Of a DNA stretch of 64,000 nt, positions 1 through 8,650 are shown in pieces. The stretch is from Mycolicibacterium poriferae (GTDB taxonomy: Bacteria; Actinomycetota; Actinomycetes; Mycobacteriales; Mycobacteriaceae). The notes under the pieces are model-generated. The model saw only the letters and a program-made list of their open reading frames with translations. It was not told the DNA's origin and made no database searches. A program made the position numbers and the translations under genes. Location of the stretch: contig NZ_AP022570.1 of NCBI RefSeq assembly GCF_010728325.1, forward strand, positions 3,596,001-3,660,000. The letters are read 5' to 3'. Within the stretch, counting starts at the first letter, position 1. Every line of letters starts with the position of its first letter.

Positions 1-405
1 CAGGGCGTCCTCGTCGTCGGGGTCATCGGCGACGAAGCGCAGCGCCAGCGCGGCGATCAGGGCCCGCTCGCAGGCCGAGGCCCGTCCTTGCGAGGCCTGT
101 GCGAGCTCGGCACGGGCACGGCTCAACGACTGGGCCAGGTCGACCGGATCGAAGGCGTCCCAACCCTTGTTGTAGTTCGGCCCGACTGCGTACGCGATAC
201 CCCACCGGGCGATCGCCAGGTCCTCGTCGAACTCGAGGGCCCGCTCGAAGCAGAGGATCGCCTCGTCGTGGTTGAAGGCGTAGCACCACACCATGCCGCG
301 GTCGAACCAGCGCTGCGCCTCGGGGGCGGACGTGTCAGTTCGACGATGGTAGGAGCCGAGATCGTAGTAGTCCCCGCTGCCTGCCGCGCTGAGACCAGAG
401 GTCAT
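1..405 (-). CDS. TPR-type conserved protein (N-terminal part, runs off window)
   Basis: The first 135 codons are present and the reading frame stays open to base 1, so the C-terminus lies outside the window. The N-terminal pattern (DYYDLGSY, then EAQRWFDRGM and FNHDEAILCFERALEFDED, followed by an alternating helical stretch) is typical of actinobacterial tetratricopeptide proteins of unknown function. The ATG at 405 lies 71 bases inside the upstream membrane-protein gene. That is an unusually long overlap, so either start choice or the upstream stop region deserves checking; the next in-frame Met (codon 38) would remove the conserved first helix. No enzymatic function can be assigned. Confidence 0.7.
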   Translation of the reverse strand, partial: MTSGLSAAGSGDYYDLGSYHRRTDTSAPEAQRWFDRGMVWCYAFNHDEAILCFERALEFDEDLAIARWGIAYAVGPNYNKGWDAFDPVDLAQSLSRARAELAQASQGRASACERALIAALALRFVADDPDDEDAL

Positions 406-1414
406 ATCGGGCACGATAATTCACCCGCGCCGCGGTGGCCACCACTGCGAGCAGGCATCCGGCGCCGGCCCAGGCGGCCAGGGTCAGCAACGGCGCCTGG
501 GCACCGTTACCGCCGAAGTAGGACACGCTGCGCAACAACGAGACTCCCGACCCTTGCGGCACCACCGTGGTGAAGGTGGAGTAGAAGCCGGACAACAGCG
601 GACGACCGACGGGTCCGGCGGCTGCCGCGTTGCCGACGACGACCAGGAAGAGCCCCAGCACGATCGACGCGGCTGTACCGAATGCGGCTGCCACGCCGGT
701 GACCGCGCCGCCGACGGCCATCGCGTAGAGCCACAGCACGCCGAACACCTGGCCGGGGTGGCCGGTGAGCGCACCGAGGACCGGACCCACGTACAGCGTG
801 ACCACGCCGGCCAGGACGGCGGAGAACCCCGCCAGCGAAACCGTGCGCAGCGCCAGCGTGGCCGGCGTGCGGACGCTGCCCATCAGGCGCCCCAGCAGGG
901 CCGCCCCGAGCGAGGCGCCGATGGAGATGAAGATGACCGCGTAGAACTCGACCGTTCCGGAGGGGTCGGCGGACGAGGTGGGGGCGACGTCCTCGACGAC
1001 CGCGGGTAGTCCGGCCTGCCCGGCGGTGGTGCGTCCGATTTTCTCGGCAGCGGCCGCGACGCTGCGGCCGCCGCCGCCGGCCACATAGATCGACAGGCCT
1101 CCTTCGGGGGTCACCGCGAACGCAGCGTCGACGCGGCGCTGATAGACCTGCGCACGGGCCACTTCGGCGTCGGCGACCTGCGTGATCTGCAGACCCGGCT
1201 CCGCCCGTAGTCCGTCGATCAGAGGTTCGGGAGCCGAGACCGCGACAGACATGTGGTGCAGCACCGGGTTGGCGAAGGCGCCCGCGTAACTGGCGACCAT
1301 CGCGACGACGAACAGGGTCAGACCGGCCAGCGCGAGCGCGGTGGTCCGCAGCGCGGAGCGGTCGCGGAATGCGGGGGAGTGCCCGGGGTCTTCGGGGCGG
1401 TGGTGTCTACCCAT
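335..1414 (-). CDS. ABC-2/DUF3533-like membrane protein
   Basis: A 359-residue protein. It has one N-terminal membrane helix (about residues 24-45), an extracytoplasmic domain of roughly 125 residues, and then five or six further hydrophobic segments. This is the layout of the YhgE/Pip and DUF3533 branch of ABC-2-type membrane proteins, often linked to export or drug tolerance. The start ATG overlaps the end of the TetR gene by 8 bases, so the pair is translationally coupled and the TetR protein probably regulates it. No ATPase is encoded nearby. The N-terminus here begins at MGRHHRPED; longer readings run antiframe through the regulator. Substrate unknown. Confidence 0.72.
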   Translation of the reverse strand: MGRHHRPEDPGHSPAFRDRSALRTTALALAGLTLFVVAMVASYAGAFANPVLHHMSVAVSAPEPLIDGLRAEPGLQITQVADAEVARAQVYQRRVDAAFAVTPEGGLSIYVAGGGGRSVAAAAEKIGRTTAGQAGLPAVVEDVAPTSSADPSGTVEFYAVIFISIGASLGAALLGRLMGSVRTPATLALRTVSLAGFSAVLAGVVTLYVGPVLGALTGHPGQVFGVLWLYAMAVGGAVTGVAAAFGTAASIVLGLFLVVVGNAAAAGPVGRPLLSGFYSTFTTVVPQGSGVSLLRSVSYFGGNGAQAPLLTLAAWAGAGCLLAVVATAARVNYRARYDLWSQRGRQRGLLRSRLLPSSN

Positions 1415-2012
1415 GATGAGGTCCTTTCTGTGGTGTCGACTGGCCCAGCAGCGCGTCGACCGTGTCCAGCGCCGCATTGACGCGGCCGGCGAGATCGGTG
1501 GCGTCCGGGTCCTCCATCCAGGACCGCAGCACTTCCATGAAGCCGCCGACGAGAAACCGGGCGACCGACTCGGGTGCCGGCGGGGCGCCCACGGCCCCGG
1601 CCGTGGAAAGCCTCGCGGTGCCGGTGGCGGCGATCTGCTGGCAGGCCGGCAACAGCGCCTCGCGAAAGGTGTTGACCACATGCCGGGTCACCGTGCTGGG
1701 CACGACGTTGCGGTACATCGCGTGGTGTTCGGCGGCGAAGTCGAACACGCGCAGGATCTGGGCCCGCGGCTCGGAGCCGGGGTCCTGCGCGACCGCCTCG
1801 GTGAACGCGTGCGTGATCGCCGCCGCCACCGCGTCGTCGCGATCGCGGAAGTGCCGGTAGAAGACCTGCCGACTCACGTCGGCGCGGGTCACCAGGTCAC
1901 CGACGGTGATGTGGTCGACGGGCCGCTCCTGTGCCAACGCGAACGCCGCTACGCGCAGACGGTTTCGGACGCGTTCGGCGCGGGGGTCGACGCTGTGGCT
2001 GCGAAGGGGCAC
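1407..2012 (-). CDS. TetR family transcriptional regulator
   Basis: A 201-residue regulator with a GTG start. The N-terminal helix-turn-helix spans about residues 17-60, with the recognition region VTRADVSRQVFYRHFRDRDD characteristic of TetR proteins. The C-terminal ligand domain is divergent, as usual. It is the first gene of a two-gene unit with the DUF3533-like membrane protein (8-base overlap), the common local-repressor arrangement. An imperfect 24-bp palindrome lies 18 bases upstream of the start and is the probable self-operator. The ligand is not predictable from sequence. Confidence 0.88.
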   Translation of the reverse strand: MPLRSHSVDPRAERVRNRLRVAAFALAQERPVDHITVGDLVTRADVSRQVFYRHFRDRDDAVAAAITHAFTEAVAQDPGSEPRAQILRVFDFAAEHHAMYRNVVPSTVTRHVVNTFREALLPACQQIAATGTARLSTAGAVGAPPAPESVARFLVGGFMEVLRSWMEDPDATDLAGRVNAALDTVDALLGQSTPQKGPHHG

Positions 2013-2029
2013 GTGCCCACGCTAGGCGG

Positions 2030-2053
2030 TTTCGTAGACAGTTGTCCACGAAG
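2030..2053 (-). promoter_or_regulatory. Imperfect palindrome, probable TetR operator
   Basis: The arms TTTCGTAGACA and TGTCCACGAAG flank a central GT and agree at 9 of 11 positions when one is reverse-complemented. The site ends 18 bases from the TetR start. Length, symmetry and place fit a TetR dimer operator; binding is inferred. Confidence 0.55.
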
Positions 2054-2181
2054 TTGCGGGTGATGTCTGCCGGTCGGGCGATGCCCTGTGACCGGGGTCG
2101 CCGTCAGCGCCCTGCGACCGCCGTCGCCGTGAGTGCCGCGCCGCGGCGGTCGGCGTCGGTGCCGTGCCGCGGCGGTCGCCG

Positions 2182-3777
2182 TCAGTGTCCGGCGACGATG
2201 TCCGCCTCGTCGGGATGGGTGACCGGGGTCTTGGCGCCGGGGACGACCGAGAACACCAGGCAGACCAAGCCGAACAGCAGATAGCCGAGCGCCACCTGCG
2301 GACTGGCCGCCCACGACACCTCGGCGGCGTGAATCAGACCGATGAACGACAGCGCCGCTCCCACCAGTGCCGCGACCGCCGCGTAACGGAACTTCTTGTC
2401 CAGAATGAAGGTGACCATCGTGCCGAGAATCAGGCCGACCAGCACCGCGCCCTCACCCAGGGTCTTGAGCCCGTCGTAGACCACACCTGCGCCGTTGAGC
2501 GCGTCGCTGGTCACTTCGGCCGCCGTGGTTCCTGCCGCGCTGAGGGCGTTGTCGATCATGCCGCGACCCCACTCCGCCAGGTTGGGCAGCAGGGCCGCGA
2601 CGACGGCGACCGCGTGCAGCCGCGGGACCGCCTGGAAGGCCTGGGCGCCGATCAGCAGGCCGATGTAGAGCAGGATCGGCACGATGGCCGGCACCGGCAG
2701 CAGCGCGGCCAGGACACCGAAAAGTCCCATGAAGCACAGGAATCCGATGACGGCACCGCTGGCGAGTGAGTAGCCCGCGCGCCCTCCGGCGTCCTTCCAC
2801 CCCGGGTGGCCGATGTAGACGGCAGGCGGAAAGGGCGAGCCGAAGGCCGAGCCGACCACCGCGCCGGCCCCGTCGGCCAGCAGCACGCTGCGCAGGTTGT
2901 AGCTGTCACCGGCCGCCGCCGCGCTCTCGACATTGCTCATCGCCTCGGTGAAGTTGTACACACCCAGCGGAATCGCGGTGCCCAACAGCGGCGCCAGATC
3001 GGAGAGGCCGCTGATCAGCATGTCCAGCCGCAGGTCCGGAACCCCGACGGCAATGTCGCTGACCGCCTGCCCGACGTCGGGTGCCGACATGTAGCCACCC
3101 GCCCAGCCGATGGCGGTGCCGACCAGCAGTGCGACCAATCCGATGGGGATGTTGCCCGGCAGCTTCACGTCGGTGAAGAAACCGATCAGGATGATGGCCA
3201 GCACCGGCAGACCGATCCAGGCGACCTCCCACATCTGCGCGGCGGGGCGCATCGAGATGAACGTGATGGAGATGCCGGCCAACGTGCCCAGCATCGCCGC
3301 CCGCGGGGTTAGCTTGCGGATGTAGGGACCGACGAATGCGCCGATCATCACGATGACGCCGATCAGGAACGCCCACGCCAGTCCCGCCTGCCAGGCCTGC
3401 ATCGGATCGTCGGTGGCCAGATAGACCGGCAGCATCACGACGAACACCACGATGAACATGTGCGGCACGCTGGGGCCGTACGGCAGGGCGGTGACGTCGT
3501 TTCGGTTCTCCCGCCGCGCGAGTCGCCGGGCCAGGAACGTGTAGTAGAGGTTCCCGAGGATCAGAGCCACCCCCAGCGCCGGGAGGACCGTGCCCAGCAC
3601 ATCGGCGGCCGGCACGGCGACCACGGCCACCATCAACCCGGTCAGCGTCAACACGTTGACCAGGATGTTGAATCCCAGGCCGAAGAACGCGTTGGTGTCG
3701 CCGCGCGTCCACCAGGGCAGGGACAGGGAGCGGGCAGTGGGCGGTTCGGCGGGTGCGTTGGTGACGTCGGTGCTCAT
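2182..3777 (-). CDS. NCS2-like purine/ureide permease
   Basis: A 531-residue integral membrane protein with about 12-13 hydrophobic helices and the opening [14 protein letters not shown] seen in xanthine/uracil/vitamin C-type (NCS2-like) carriers. It is the last gene of the minus-strand unit: its ATG overlaps the stop of the preceding cysteine hydrolase in an ATGA, implying coupled translation. Context (biuret-hydrolase-like enzyme plus allophanate-hydrolase-like amidase) suggests it imports a small nitrogen-rich amide, ureide or ring compound that feeds those enzymes. That substrate assignment is inference; a nucleobase is the family default. Longer N-terminal readings are antisense artefacts, and the start at [13 protein letters not shown] follows the overlap. 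Confidence 0.8.
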   Translation of the reverse strand: MSTDVTNAPAEPPTARSLSLPWWTRGDTNAFFGLGFNILVNVLTLTGLMVAVVAVPAADVLGTVLPALGVALILGNLYYTFLARRLARRENRNDVTALPYGPSVPHMFIVVFVVMLPVYLATDDPMQAWQAGLAWAFLIGVIVMIGAFVGPYIRKLTPRAAMLGTLAGISITFISMRPAAQMWEVAWIGLPVLAIILIGFFTDVKLPGNIPIGLVALLVGTAIGWAGGYMSAPDVGQAVSDIAVGVPDLRLDMLISGLSDLAPLLGTAIPLGVYNFTEAMSNVESAAAAGDSYNLRSVLLADGAGAVVGSAFGSPFPPAVYIGHPGWKDAGGRAGYSLASGAVIGFLCFMGLFGVLAALLPVPAIVPILLYIGLLIGAQAFQAVPRLHAVAVVAALLPNLAEWGRGMIDNALSAAGTTAAEVTSDALNGAGVVYDGLKTLGEGAVLVGLILGTMVTFILDKKFRYAAVAALVGAALSFIGLIHAAEVSWAASPQVALGYLLFGLVCLVFSVVPGAKTPVTHPDEADIVAGH

Positions 3778-4481
3778 CGGGCCTCTTCTCGGTCTGCTGG
3801 CGTGGTGAGTTGAGTGAGTGCGGGGATGACGACGGCACTGTCTGCCACCCATCCGAAAATGCCGCCCTGGGCCTTGATCATCTCCAGGCCGACCCGCTGG
3901 AATTCCGGGAAATAGGAACCGACACAGTCGGATACGACCAGGCATTCGTATCCGCGGTCGTTGGCCTCCCTGGTGGTGGTGTGCACGCACACCTCGGTGG
4001 TGACGCCGGTGACGAGCAGTTGGGTGATCCCGGCAGCGGTGAGAAGCTCGGACAGCTCGGTGGCGTAGAACGCACCCTTACCGGGTTTGTCGATGACGAC
4101 TTCTCCGGCTACCGGGGCGAGCTCGTCGACGATGTCGTGACCGTATTCGCCACGGATCAGGATGCGCCCGTACTTCCCTTCGTCACCAATGCGTTTCGAC
4201 GGGGCACCGCGGCGCAATTTGGCCGGAGGACAGTCCGACAGGTCGGGGCGGTGCCCCTCCCGCGTGTGGATGACCATCACCCCGGCGTCGCGGGCCGCAC
4301 CGATCAGCGCGGCCAGCGGTGGCACCACCCGCGCGAGTTGGTCCACGTCGTTGCCGAGGCTCTCGCCGAATCCTCCGGGAAGCAGGAAGTCCCGTTGCAT
4401 GTCGATGACGATCAACGCGGTTCGGTCGGCGGCGAGCGTGAACGGTGAGGGCTCGGCGGGTATCTCGGCGGTTGCACTCAT
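3774..4481 (-). CDS. biuH: Isochorismatase-family cysteine hydrolase, biuret hydrolase-like
   Basis: A 235-residue cysteine hydrolase. The expected triad is visible as Asp27 (IVIDMQRDF), Lys132 ([10 protein letters not shown]) and Cys165 ([12 protein letters not shown]). The segments [20 protein letters not shown] and [11 protein letters not shown] match what I recall of biuret hydrolase BiuH, and the Lys-to-Cys spacing of 33 is the same as there. BiuH converts biuret to allophanate and ammonia. The gene overlaps the amidase upstream and the permease downstream by four bases each (ATGA), so the three are co-translated. Alternatives within the family are triuret hydrolase and RutB-type ureidoacrylate hydrolase; the adjacent allophanate-hydrolase-like gene favours biuret or triuret. 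Confidence 0.75.
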   Translation of the reverse strand: MSATAEIPAEPSPFTLAADRTALIVIDMQRDFLLPGGFGESLGNDVDQLARVVPPLAALIGAARDAGVMVIHTREGHRPDLSDCPPAKLRRGAPSKRIGDEGKYGRILIRGEYGHDIVDELAPVAGEVVIDKPGKGAFYATELSELLTAAGITQLLVTGVTTEVCVHTTTREANDRGYECLVVSDCVGSYFPEFQRVGLEMIKAQGGIFGWVADSAVVIPALTQLTTPADREEAR

Positions 4482-5893
4482 GCGTGCTCCTCGGTGAGGG
4501 TGACGGCGTCGGCGGGCACACCCGACGGCCAGGGTGTGCGGCGTGGTTCGTCGAGGAGTTGGGCGGCGACATGCAGCACGGTGTCATCGCTGAGCGCCGG
4601 CCCGAGCACCATCGCACTGCACGGCCGTCCGTCGGCGGTGACCCCGACCGGGACGGCGGCACCGAGCAGGTCGAGGAGATTGCCGAAATGCGTGTAATGG
4701 CCGAGTTTCGTGTTGCAGTCGATCGGCGCGGCGAGCACCTCGTCGACGGTGAAGGTGGTGCCGATCGTCGGCAGTACGAGCACGTCCATCTGCCGCCACA
4801 GCCGACCGGTGACAGCCTTGAGCTCCTGGAGTCTCTGCAGCGCGGCGAACGCATCGACGGCGGTGTAGCGGTGGCCACTGCGCAGGATGTCGCGCACCAC
4901 CGGGTGGATCGAATCCGGTTGGGCAGCAAGGAAGTCACCGAATTCGACCAGCCGTTCGGCCACCCACGGCCCCTGGTAGAGCAGTGCGCCGGCCGCGAGG
5001 AAGGGTTGTAGCGAGACGTCGACCACGGTGTTGGTGCGGGACAGCCGGGTTCGCACGGCGAGGTGGGCGCGGCGCATCTGCTCGTCACCGAAAAACTCCA
5101 GCTCCTGCTCCGGCGGCAGCCCCACGGTGACGGCGCCCCCGCGGAAGCGCGGCCCGCGGTCGCGAGACCAGGGGTCCTCGTCGTCGCGAGCGATCATGAC
5201 GTCGAGGACCCGATCCACGTCGTCGACCGATCCCGCCATGACGCTCACACAATCCAGCGACCTGCAGGCGGGCACCAGCCCGACGGTGCTGATCAGTCCG
5301 CGCGACGGCTTGAAGCCCACGACACCGTTCAGTGCGGCCGGCACCCGCCCCGAACCCGCGGTGTCCGTCGCGACCGCGAACGGCACCTGGCCGAGAGCGA
5401 CCGCCAGCGCCGACCCCGAACTGGAGCCGCCGGAGATCATGTCGCCGCCGTAGACGCTGCGCGGCACCGTGTAGGGCGTCCGGGTGCCGTTGAGTCCGGT
5501 AGCGAACTGGTCGAGGTTGGTTTTGCCGACGTAGAGGGCGCCGGCGTCGAGCAGGCGGCGCACCGCCGGCGCGGTGGCAGTGGCGACGTAGGCGTAGTCG
5601 GGGCAGGACAACGTGGTCGGCACGCCGGCCACGTCGATGCTGTCCTTGACACCGAACGGCACGCCGTAGAGCGGCAGCGTGCGGGCGCCCGGACGGTTCT
5701 CGATGTCCTCGGCGGCTGCGATCAGCTGCTCGCGGGGAACGGTCGACAGCCACGTGCCGTCGTCACCCCGTGCGGCGATCGCATCGGCGACGCGGGCGGC
5801 GGTGGCGGTCGGCGAACCCGTGCCCGACGCATGGGAGGTGAGGATCTCGGCCACGGAGGGCCCGACGGTCGGTCCAGGTTTCGAGTCGGCCAT
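4478..5893 (-). CDS. atzF: Amidase-signature allophanate hydrolase (AtzF-like), short form
   Basis: A 471-residue amidase-signature enzyme with the Ser-cisSer-Lys triad Lys83 (GVKDS), Ser157 (GGSSSGSA) and Ser181 ([10 protein letters not shown]). The spacings of 74 and 24 equal or nearly equal those of characterised amidases. The [21 protein letters not shown] region and the position before a BiuH-like gene point to allophanate hydrolase (allophanate to ammonia and carbon dioxide). Known AtzF proteins are about 600 residues with a separate C-terminal domain; this one stops at the end of the amidase domain and the next gene begins immediately. The start codon sits one base from a 19-bp palindrome. 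A general amidase is the fallback call. Confidence 0.72.
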   Translation of the reverse strand: MADSKPGPTVGPSVAEILTSHASGTGSPTATAARVADAIAARGDDGTWLSTVPREQLIAAAEDIENRPGARTLPLYGVPFGVKDSIDVAGVPTTLSCPDYAYVATATAPAVRRLLDAGALYVGKTNLDQFATGLNGTRTPYTVPRSVYGGDMISGGSSSGSALAVALGQVPFAVATDTAGSGRVPAALNGVVGFKPSRGLISTVGLVPACRSLDCVSVMAGSVDDVDRVLDVMIARDDEDPWSRDRGPRFRGGAVTVGLPPEQELEFFGDEQMRRAHLAVRTRLSRTNTVVDVSLQPFLAAGALLYQGPWVAERLVEFGDFLAAQPDSIHPVVRDILRSGHRYTAVDAFAALQRLQELKAVTGRLWRQMDVLVLPTIGTTFTVDEVLAAPIDCNTKLGHYTHFGNLLDLLGAAVPVGVTADGRPCSAMVLGPALSDDTVLHVAAQLLDEPRRTPWPSGVPADAVTLTEEHA

Positions 5894-5894
5894 G

Positions 5895-5913
5895 TCTGTC
5901 GATTGTCGACAGA
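5895..5913 (-). promoter_or_regulatory. 19-bp perfect palindrome at the amidase start, probable GntR operator
   Basis: TCTGTCGATTGTCGACAGA has perfect 8-bp arms around TTG and lies one base upstream of the amidase ATG, in the 69-base gap after gntR. FadR-type GntR repressors bind short symmetric sites of this kind. Its position would cover the start of a leaderless transcript or block the ribosome-entry region. Confidence 0.6.
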
Positions 5914-5962
5914 ATGATGGCGATTCTGGGTCAGCCGTGTGTCGATCGTGTTAGCGCCGCGC

Positions 5963-6685
5963 TCAGACCCCCGGTTCCGGCTCCTTCTCCAAGCCTTCCA
6001 AGCCTTCCGGCTCCTTCTCCAAGCCTTCCAAGCCGAGGTAGTGCAGGTGGCCGTGGTCACGCAGCGCGGCGATCGCCAACGCCGCGTCATTGGTCTCCAG
6101 CGCCGAGAGGATCGCCTTGTGCCGCTCGATGCCGTCACCGGCATCGCGTTGCCGGGCCTCCTCACGGAGGTTCTTCGCCATCGGGAGCTGCAGTTTGAGC
6201 AGGATCGGCTCCAGCGTGATGTCAAGTTGCCGATTGTGGGCCAGACCGACGACGGCGGCATGGAATGCGCGGTGGGCATCATCGCGGACCACCGCGTCGC
6301 GGGCGACGTCCATGCGTTCCAGCGCCGCCCGCACCGGTTCGAGCGCCGTCGCCGAATCCTTCAGCGGCAGTGCTGATTCCACGGCGTGCCGCTCCAGCAC
6401 ATGGCGCAGTTCGAACAACTGGAGGACATCTGTCGACGACCATTCGGCGACCCGCGAGCCGCGCCGGGGCAGGTGTTCCACCAGCCCCTGTTGGGTGAGC
6501 AGGCGCAGCGCCTCGCGCAGCGGCGCCCGGCTGAAGCCGAAGGTCGCGCACAACTGTTCTTCGACGATCTTCTCGCCGGGGGAGAGCTCGCCGCTGAGGA
6601 TCGCCTCACGCAGGCGGTGGGACGCGACCTCCACCAAGGTCGCGGGCAGGCCGAACCGGGCAGGGTCGTCGCGCGGCGCAGCCAT
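5963..6685 (-). CDS. GntR/FadR-family regulator with FCD domain
   Basis: A 240-residue regulator. The N-terminal winged helix (about residues 15-80; LREAILSGELSPGEKIVEEQL, then SRAPLREALRLL) is followed by an all-helical FCD ligand domain containing the expected metal/ligand residues in RAFH, ERHKAIL and DHGHLH. It lies 69 bases upstream of the amidase on the same strand, so it probably controls the biuret-type operon and possibly itself. The C-terminus carries a ten-residue tandem duplication (GLEGLEKEPE twice) made by a 30-bp DNA repeat, outside the conserved fold. The start is ATG at MAAPRDDPARFG; upstream codons in this frame are repeat-derived antisense of the next gene. Confidence 0.87.
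   Translation of the reverse strand: MAAPRDDPARFGLPATLVEVASHRLREAILSGELSPGEKIVEEQLCATFGFSRAPLREALRLLTQQGLVEHLPRRGSRVAEWSSTDVLQLFELRHVLERHAVESALPLKDSATALEPVRAALERMDVARDAVVRDDAHRAFHAAVVGLAHNRQLDITLEPILLKLQLPMAKNLREEARQRDAGDGIERHKAILSALETNDAALAIAALRDHGHLHYLGLEGLEKEPEGLEGLEKEPEPGV
5977..6036. repeat. 30-bp tandem duplication in gntR 3' end
   Basis: Two consecutive copies of a 30-bp unit beginning CCGGCTCCTTCTCC, in frame, producing the repeated GLEGLEKEPE at the regulator C-terminus. Confidence 0.85.
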
Positions 6686-6882
6686 GGCCCAATGGTAGGG
6701 AACGACGCCGCCCACGGCGGCTCCCGCGACGCTGACGGGCCCGACAATTGTTTTGCTGCCTTGCCCGTTCGCGCCCCCGAGTGGACCGCTAGTCGGCGGT
6801 AGGTGAGTTGGTTGCGAACGCCAATGCGAAAGGGTCAGCTTTGCTACGGTCGTCACATCCGTCGGCGGCAAAGGAGCCTCAG

Positions 6883-7911
6883 ATGAGCGCGACACCATAT
6901 CCCCGCCGCACCGTCGCGCTGAAGCAGCGGCGTAGCCCAGCCGCCCTGGTGCCGCAGGGCCGCACCGTCGGCCTGGTGCCGCCGCGCCGCACCGTCGCCC
7001 TGATGCCGCCGCGCCGCACCGTCGCCCGGATGCCGCCGCGCAGCCCAGCCGCCCTGGTGCCGCATGGCCGCACCGTCGCCCTGATGCCGCCGCGCAGCCC
7101 CGCCGCCCTGATGCCGCCGCGCAGCCCCGCCGCCCTGACATCGCCGCGGCACCAAGATCTCGCGGCGCCGACCAGATCTCGGCTCCGCAAAGGCTCGGCG
7201 AGCGCCGACAGTACGGTTTTTGACGGAATCGGCGCGATTTTCATCAGAAACCGTACGTTCGCGATCCGAGTGGCGGTCACGGCCACAGCGCTCGCCGCCG
7301 GCGCGCTGGCCGCCGGGACCGCATGGGCCGCACCGATGGCCGCAGCGGTCGATGCAGCGGTCAGGGCACCCGTCCCGACACAAGGGCCGACGGGTCCGCT
7401 CGATCCCGCGTGCGCGCAGACACCGCTGGATCCGGTGTGCCAGGGCGGTCCGTACTACCAGGGCCCGCCAACCGGACCGGCAGACCCTCGGTGCGCCGCC
7501 ATGCCCAACGACCCGGTGTGTCAGGGCGGCCCCTACGCCGCCCCGACACCTCCTCCGCCGCCGGCTCCCGCGCCACCGGCAATGCCGCCACCCGCCGCGG
7601 CCCCGCCAGTCATGCCACCGATCGCGCCCCCGCCCGTGACACCACCCGTCGCACCGCCACCGGTCTCGCCTCCACCGGCGATCGCACCGCCGCCGATGGC
7701 ACCTCCGGCGATCGCACCGCCGCCGATGGCACCTCCGGTGATCGCACCGCCCCCGGTGGCACCACCGGCGATCGCACCACCGCCGATGGCACCTCCGCCC
7801 GTAGCACCACCGCCCGCCATGTCCGCGCCGGTGATCGCACCGCCCCCGGTGGCACCGCCGCCGGTCATGCCGTCCACCGGTGGCCTCAGCGGCATGCCCG
7901 GCTCGATCTGA
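6883..7911 (+). CDS. Exported Pro/Ala-rich protein with repeat-encoded N-terminal extension
   Basis: From the ATG at 6883 (AAAGGAG eight bases before it) the protein is 342 residues. Residues 1-120 are a low-complexity Arg/Pro array (repeated RTVALMPPR and SPAALMPPR). A typical signal-peptide hydrophobic core follows only at about residues 130-150. A Cys-containing segment with repeated DPVCQGGPY comes next, and the remainder is a proline-rich tail (APPPMAPPAIAPPP type). Signal peptides are normally at the N-terminus, so either the extension is tolerated or translation begins near 7270 (GTG), giving about 214 residues. It is divergent from gntR across 197 bases. Wall-associated role is likely; no enzyme domain is visible. 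Confidence 0.6.
   Translation: MSATPYPRRTVALKQRRSPAALVPQGRTVGLVPPRRTVALMPPRRTVARMPPRSPAALVPHGRTVALMPPRSPAALMPPRSPAALTSPRHQDLAAPTRSRLRKGSASADSTVFDGIGAIFIRNRTFAIRVAVTATALAAGALAAGTAWAAPMAAAVDAAVRAPVPTQGPTGPLDPACAQTPLDPVCQGGPYYQGPPTGPADPRCAAMPNDPVCQGGPYAAPTPPPPPAPAPPAMPPPAAAPPVMPPIAPPPVTPPVAPPPVSPPPAIAPPPMAPPAIAPPPMAPPVIAPPPVAPPAIAPPPMAPPPVAPPPAMSAPVIAPPPVAPPPVMPSTGGLSGMPGSI
6900..7140. repeat. Degenerate 24/27-bp tandem repeats in the Pro-rich gene
   Basis: The array alternates units of about 24 bp (CGCACCGTCGCCCTGATGCC...) and 27 bp (CGCAGCCCCGCCGCCCTGAT...). All are multiples of three, so the frame stays open through the region. Confidence 0.75.
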
Positions 7912-7983
7912 GAACCCCATCTGACGACGATGCCGCGCTGCGGGGCAGTCGTCCCCACGGCGGGGTGACGTGCAGACCGGGAC

Positions 7984-7997
7984 TGCACCGTGTTCTA
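7984..7997 (+). promoter_or_regulatory. KstR-like half-perfect box upstream of the thioesterase
   Basis: TGCACCGTGTTCTA matches seven of the eight fixed positions of the KstR pattern TnnAACnnGTTnnA and ends eight bases before the GTG start of the next gene. One mismatch makes this a weak candidate only. Confidence 0.3.
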
Positions 7998-8005
7998 GTC
8001 GACGG

Positions 8006-8650
8006 GTGCTGAAGTACACCCACGTCGAGAACCTCACCACGGCCGACGTCGAACGGTTGCGGTCCTTGTACGAGCCGCTCACCCGAGCGGTGCGCGAACT
8101 GATCGACGCCACCATCCGCACCGAGGCCGACGCCGAGGCCGTCACGGCCGCGACCGCGCAGATCGACGCCGCCACCGCGCGTCTGCGCAGCAGTCAGCTC
8201 GACGGGGCCTTCGGCGTCCGGTTCGTCACCGACGGAGACCCGATGCCGTGGGGCAACGCCGTCATCGGGGTGCGCAACCCGTCCGCCCCGCCGCTGGTGA
8301 TCCGCAAGGTCTCTGACGGTCCCGCGAGCACGGACCGATACGTCACCAGCGACTTCTACCTCGGTGCAGCGTTCGAGGGCCCGCCCGGACATGTCCACGG
8401 CGGGGTATCGGCGATGCTGCTCGACCACGTGCTCGGCGACGCGGTGAGCACGCCCGGCGTCCACCGACTGACCGGCACCATCACGGTCCGCTACCGCCGC
8501 CTGACCCCGCTCGGGCGACTGCACGCCGAAGCCCGGATCACCCACACAGACGGGTTCAAAACCTATGCCTCCGGCCACATCGCCGACGCCGACGGCATCA
8601 CGGTGGAAGCAGAGGGAGTCTTCATCGAACCGCGATGGGCCCGCGCGTGA
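8006..8650 (+). CDS. PaaI-family hotdog thioesterase
   Basis: A 214-residue protein from the GTG at 8006. The C-terminal half (residues about 95-210) is a single hotdog domain with the PaaI-like active-site segment GHVHGGVSAMLLDHVLG and the closing strand LTGTITVRYRRLTPLG. Such enzymes hydrolyse acyl-CoA thioesters. The N-terminal 90 residues are helical and specific to mycobacterial members. No clear Shine-Dalgarno is present, so a leaderless message is possible; the codons before 8006 lack conservation-like character. Its 3' end overlaps the convergent FUSC gene by 29 bases. Substrate unknown. Confidence 0.75.
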   Translation: MLKYTHVENLTTADVERLRSLYEPLTRAVRELIDATIRTEADAEAVTAATAQIDAATARLRSSQLDGAFGVRFVTDGDPMPWGNAVIGVRNPSAPPLVIRKVSDGPASTDRYVTSDFYLGAAFEGPPGHVHGGVSAMLLDHVLGDAVSTPGVHRLTGTITVRYRRLTPLGRLHAEARITHTDGFKTYASGHIADADGITVEAEGVFIEPRWARA

